Positions 4,001-6,494 of a stretch of 6,494 nucleotides of DNA are shown here, piece after piece; within the stretch, counting starts at the first letter, position 1; each line of letters opens with the position of its first letter. The notes under the pieces were generated by a model. It had not been told where the DNA came from. It saw nothing but the letters and a program-made list of their open reading frames with translations, and did not search any database. Source of the stretch: Clostridiales bacterium (GTDB taxonomy: Bacteria; Bacillota; Clostridia; Peptostreptococcales; NVVX01); the NCBI GenBank assembly GCA_021129785.1, contig JAJOKQ010000114.1, positions 1-6,494 of the forward strand, in the 5' to 3' direction. Position numbers and translations under genes: made by a program.

Positions 4001-6494
4001 AGTATATCCATCAAATTTGGAGAAAGAGCTTCCATCTGCATTTTGAATTGTCACTGGAACAATTGCTGCGTTTTGGTCTTCTAACTCTCTGCCATAAGGC
4101 GGCACATAGACCCATATAGTCCTTGCATTACCGCTTCTTCTAAAGACTTCTGCCTCTTCTGTGCCAAAGAATACTCTGGCATTTTCAAAGAAATTATTTC
4201 CTGTAATCTCTACAATATTTCCACCTCTAAAATCCCCTAGATTCGGTGAAATTTCGTCTATTTCAGGACGAGCTACTACATCTATTATTTTAAATCCATT
4301 AGTTAGTGTATGTCTACCTAAGTCTGGATTAACTACTTCTATATTTAACCATTCATTCATAAAGAAGCTCTTATTAGGGTCTCTCGGGTCAGGTATGATC
4401 ACATAGATTGTTTCATGGTCAACTACTGCAACATTGCTTCCAAATGTCATTATCGGATTCCCATCTGGACCTATAATTCTAGGTCTTGGGTCTTCATCAA
4501 AAGGGCTTGTAAATTCTTGCATTTCCAGCTCATTAGCACCATCTCTAAAATATTCAAAATTAATGTCTTTTCCGTCAATTAGTACTCTAGTTCCTTTTTT
4601 TACTTCTTCTGTTTCTCCTAGTGGGTTAGCAGGGAAAAATCCATTCCCTTTTATTATTACTAAACTACCTTTTCCGCCAACATTTGGTATCACTTGTTGG
4701 ATTACTGGTTGACTAAATGTTTGTACAAATTCAAATGGATGTGATGCAAATCCGCCATCTCTGTTTATAACTTGGATATATGTGTGCCCTGGTCTTCCAT
4801 CTGGCAGATTAAACGTAATTGTTCCTCTAACAACATCAATTGTTAGATTTTGTATAACTTCGCCATCTACGGTGACTAATGCTTCTGGTTGAAAGTTTAT
4901 TCCCTCTATAATTACTTCTTCATTCGACCCTACCGAGGCTTTGTTTGGTGTAATTGATTCTATATTTGGAAGTAGTACATCGGGTGCAGGATTAACATAC
5001 TCAAATAAGTTTTCGCTAATTGCTCTTCCGCCTACTGCTCCAGCAGGCCCGGGGTTAAACACTGTAACGTCAGCGAATCCACTATACATGCCACTTACTG
5101 CTGCTGGTATAGTAAATTTTATTCTATTACCAGTTGTAATCGCTTGCCCATCTACTACTTTATTGGCTTCATTTAAAACTAAAAACTCTGCTTCTACTAC
5201 CTGCCATTCTCCTACTCCAATCCCACCTGTTTGATTTCTTGCAGGCAAATTTGCTCCGTCTGCTCTATCGGTAAAATAAACTAAGGTTTCACCTTCACTG
5301 TTTTTTGTTATTACTTTATATTTATGGTTTCCTGAAACTGCATCACTTCCAATTATTACAGTTGGAAAGTATCTTTCTTCTCCAAAACTAGACACAATAA
5401 AGTTTTCTCCTTCAATGGTTGCAACTATATCTTGGTTGTATGGACCAAACTCTGGTGTTATTGTATTTACAGTTGGTGTAGTGATATCTGGTTTAAACTC
5501 AAATTCCACTGCGGTATGTCCACCAAGTGGTGCTTCTTCAACAACGAATTGTATTTCACTAATGTTTCCAGCATTCTTTCTAAAGTGTACTGTTTCTGTC
5601 CTAACAGTTATTGTATATTGTCCAGCTAATCCTACTTTATCTGTTATTACCTGAATGCTAGTTATATCTTGCTCGTCCCATTCTAAGGGCAGGTTCGTAA
5701 TGTCAGTTTTCAATGCAATAAATACATTTATTTTTCTCTCTATAAAGCTTCCGTCGGCAAGCAAATATCTGATGTAATGTGCTTTTGGGTCGTATGCTTT
5801 AGAATCTAAGACTGTAAGAAATTCTAGGTTTTCTGTTGTTCCCGTTTCGATAGTTGCACCGTCAAGTATAACATTTGTCAAGCTGTTGACTGCGACCAAA
5901 TTCCTAATCCTTAGTTGCTCTATTAGTTTTTCTTCATTAGTAAAAGCCTCAGTAGGGTTTACGTCAATAATTTCTAGTACTGCTCCTGTGGCAATTACAT
6001 AGTTAAAATTTTGAGGATGAAAATACCTGTCTCCATCAAAGTTTTGAATAGTAATGGGTTTTTCTCCTATTGTAGAAAGGAATGGAACAATAACTTCTAA
6101 CCCAATCTTTTGTACGCCACCTTCTTGATATGTGAAAGTACCATCAGTAAATGCTCCTACATTTCTCACAGCTTCATGACCAGCAATATATATTTTTGTA
6201 CCTATATCTAAAAGCGGTACTTGATTCTCTGCTTTTATTCTTAATATTGTTCCTTGCGTTCCTTGTAGTGGGGTAATATCTACCGTTCCGAGGTTCAAAG
6301 GGTTGGCTACATTTATTGCGTTTCTTACTATGTATCTTACTGTAACAAAATTTCCGCTATGCCTTTGAAATATAAGGTTCTGATTCATTCCTGCTGCTAT
6401 GTTAACTGTATCTGTTCCTACTGTTGCAACAGTTGCCTCTGTGTTTATTGTATATGTAACAGGATTAGCAACAAAATCTCCCGTTGTTACGGCT
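1079..6494 (-). CDS. Giant IPT/TIG-repeat surface protein with FN3 domain, 5' end outside window
   Basis: This is probably an extracellular or cell-surface protein built as a rod of beta-sandwich modules; no catalytic motif was seen and its ligand is unknown. The stop is TAG at 1081-1079. The frame has no stop up to 6494, giving 35 more codons upstream of the ATG at 6388, and the flow of beta-rich sequence across that Met argues that the real start lies beyond the window. Numbering from that Met: a weak IPT-like module at about 36-131, an unassigned region at 132-304, IPT/TIG-like modules starting near 305, 474, 561, 708, 804, 917, 1111, 1236 and 1331, an FN3 domain at 1455-1548, a charged linker at 1549-1576, and an unrecognised C-terminal domain at 1577-1769. 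No cysteine was seen in the visible 1,804 residues, which is common for secreted Gram-positive proteins. There is no LPXTG, hydrophobic tail or SLH module at the C-terminus. The SLH gene follows after 11 bases, so a shared transcript and shared location are inferred. The coding call is very safe; the exact biological role is not. Confidence 0.95.
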   Translation of the reverse strand, partial: AVTTGDFVANPVTYTINTEATVATVGTDTVNIAAGMNQNLIFQRHSGNFVTVRYIVRNAINVANPLNLGTVDITPLQGTQGTILRIKAENQVPLLDIGTKIYIAGHEAVRNVGAFTDGTFTYQEGGVQKIGLEVIVPFLSTIGEKPITIQNFDGDRYFHPQNFNYVIATGAVLEIIDVNPTEAFTNEEKLIEQLRIRNLVAVNSLTNVILDGATIETGTTENLEFLTVLDSKAYDPKAHYIRYLLADGSFIERKINVFIALKTDITNLPLEWDEQDITSIQVITDKVGLAGQYTITVRTETVHFRKNAGNISEIQFVVEEAPLGGHTAVEFEFKPDITTPTVNTITPEFGPYNQDIVATIEGENFIVSSFGEERYFPTVIIGSDAVSGNHKYKVITKNSEGETLVYFTDRADGANLPARNQTGGIGVGEWQVVEAEFLVLNEANKVVDGQAITTGNRIKFTIPAAVSGMYSGFADVTVFNPGPAGAVGGRAISENLFEYVNPAPDVLLPNIESITPNKASVGSNEEVIIEGINFQPEALVTVDGEVIQNLTIDVVRGTITFNLPDGRPGHTYIQVINRDGGFASHPFEFVQTFSQPVIQQVIPNVGGKGSLVIIKGNGFFPANPLGETEEVKKGTRVLIDGKDINFEYFRDGANELEMQEFTSPFDEDPRPRIIGPDGNPIMTFGSNVAVVDHETIYVIIPDPRDPNKSFFMNEWLNIEVVNPDLGRHTLTNGFKIIDVVARPEIDEISPNLGDFRGGNIVEITGNNFFENARVFFGTEEAEVFRRSGNARTIWVYVPPYGRELEDQNAAIVPVTIQNADGSSFSKFDGYTYVNPGYTPEIIELIPNTGNTAGGERVIISGINFRAHNFGGTEEERLAGLPNVYFAGIRVPKEHITFVVPPKVTYEEIEVSDMIIVEVTPSNPAGKVDITVINHDGATANLKAGFEYISKQPTITQVLPSQGGLNGNSEITIIGNNFIERGLHVVFGEKNAYKDVLSGQARVKVGDVIVNYNAFLDDNISLFLNEAIPGNELEVYMEGESTKTNKFHIIEEEEFIIVKLPWSELPPHLADETTVNMADENIKIEIINDNLVVTRMLGIIARVEGEERITLMTPPMGIVGTQTMTVFNKDGKNATAEFTFTSPFRPPLITNIIPTSTTQVEEVGGITYNPAISIDVATSSPAGGSPLIIEGVNFRAGIKVFIGDNEAEIRSKSAEDDELIIIVPESTAGTIGEYLRILLVNEDGGFAYGDVVPNEQTRNPFYFKYILPGSFPEIDSVTPELGPVTGGTKITIKGNGFRNEDTLGNPETVRVFIGGFPVPQENVRYIDYHTIEVITPEGRVGLQTIEVINFDNGRAIGADLFTYISQPNITSVEPGKLFTNDVETEVTITGTMFMDGAKVIVGGKLISEDDVETTDIVLATGIRGVDEDGNNKNMSVVGGMEAASVIVENENTIIVKFSDAIDLDNSHIIVVNEDGGLSSEYKDFEYQIPVPTRPLVLEAIAVAESSVHLIWSESDPEILNRAKKYEIYAKKSTEERYTYIGDTTEAQFFIRELEPNTEYRFKVRAMNEYGSAIDFAEVKVRTLSEREDEHLRDKLEELEDEETKLRKEGKTQIFGNSVIRTIGTEEIKPSRDDFVIDFSFSKFKDTNEFIVAVPVSILMTTNRWIKMTDGDFSFKVRPRDLFVRQASEVSIHDLNDAHMRITFKRLEALEKNSLLSAIARTQRKASKMYGLSFSLQVKRNIEEIRNLTRNGILELDFNNRMHPRANKDKLFLAKYDPATHSFTKERDGKTTATRTKGIYMLLSSR
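1082..1663 (-). other. Unrecognised C-terminal domain of the giant protein
   Basis: The last roughly 190 residues follow a charged, probably helical linker (residues 1549-1576, rich in E, D, K and R). The domain appears to be mostly beta (DFVIDFSFSKF, EFIVAVPVSIL, FSFKVRPRDLFV, MRITFKRL), with a probable helix (LEALEKNSLLSAIARTQRKASK) and an end that reads like a paired-strand module (KLFLAKYDPATHSFTKE, then KGIYMLL). In general layout it recalls the beta domains placed just before SLH modules in single-chain Gram-positive surface proteins. Here the chain stops and the SLH modules lie in the next gene. That resemblance is from memory and is not tested. No family name is claimed. Confidence 0.5.
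1745..2026 (-). other. Fibronectin type III domain of the giant protein
   Basis: Residues about 1455-1548, counted from the Met codon at 6388, fit an FN3 domain. It opens with PTRP, has a V-H-L-I-W strand, a Y-E-I-Y-A-K-K strand, the classical L-x-P-x-T-x-Y-x-F-x-V-x-A motif (LEPNTEYRFKVRAMNEYG), and closes with VRTLS. This type of FN3 is common in bacterial extracellular proteins as a linker between functional modules. Here it separates the IPT array from a highly charged segment and the C-terminal domain. Confidence 0.9.
2036..5476 (-). repeat. Array of nine IPT/TIG-like protein repeats
   Basis: The encoded protein repeats the IPT/TIG pattern P-x-I-x-x-(I/V)-x-P-x-x-G, then a GxxF motif on a beta strand, then V-x-(I/V)-x-N-x-D-G near the module end. 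The GxxF versions are GENF, GINF, GNGF, GNNF, GINF, GNNF, GVNF, GNGF and GTMF, one per module. Module starts in DNA are near 5476, 4969, 4708, 4267, 3979, 3640, 3058, 2683 and 2398. Modules with short loops are about 87-95 residues, the usual IPT size. Those starting at 5476, 4708, 3640 and 3058 are longer because of insertions. In other proteins this immunoglobulin-like fold serves as a spacer or binding module; here only a structural role can be inferred. The repeats have diverged at protein level and I saw no DNA-level tandem repeat. Confidence 0.88.

Overview
The window holds two large genes on the minus strand, read from right to left, and both run off an edge. Together they look like a surface-protein operon of an AT-rich bacterium, probably a Gram-positive of the Firmicutes (Clostridia-like). 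Support for that: an SLH protein, a cysteine-free giant protein made of IPT/TIG-like modules, AGGAG-type ribosome binding, and heavy use of ATA, AGA and CTA codons. The phylum is inferred from protein type and composition only; no species can be named.

Right part (1079-6494): the 3' end of a giant open frame with 1,804 complete codons visible. It carries about nine IPT/TIG-like beta-sandwich repeats plus a weaker one near the visible N-terminus, then one fibronectin type III domain, a charged linker and an unrecognised C-terminal domain of about 190 residues. The frame is still open at base 6494, so the ATG at 6388 is probably not the start. No LPXTG motif, hydrophobic tail or SLH module is seen.

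Junction (1068-1078): only 11 bases separate the two genes. An AGGAG ribosome-binding site overlaps the TAG stop of the first gene, so the two are very probably co-transcribed.

Left part (1-1067): a second gene, open across the left edge, encodes an exported protein with a signal peptide and three SLH modules, the second split by a 50-residue insertion. Such modules normally bind secondary cell-wall polymers, so this may be a wall-anchored partner of the giant protein.

The most unusual signal is a palindromic, GC-richer repeat of about 80-90 bp present twice in the same orientation inside the SLH gene. One copy (955-1033) lies in frame in the signal-peptide coding region. The other (1-90) lies in the C-terminal coding region after the last SLH module. 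Each has two inverted arms sharing a GGGAC...GGTTTTT core and can fold into a long hairpin. This resembles REP/REPIN-type elements that has become protein-coding, comparable in principle to the in-frame Rickettsia palindromic elements. Apart from the 11-base junction every base lies in a coding frame, so there is no long intergenic region, and no terminator, promoter, RNA gene or CRISPR array was seen.
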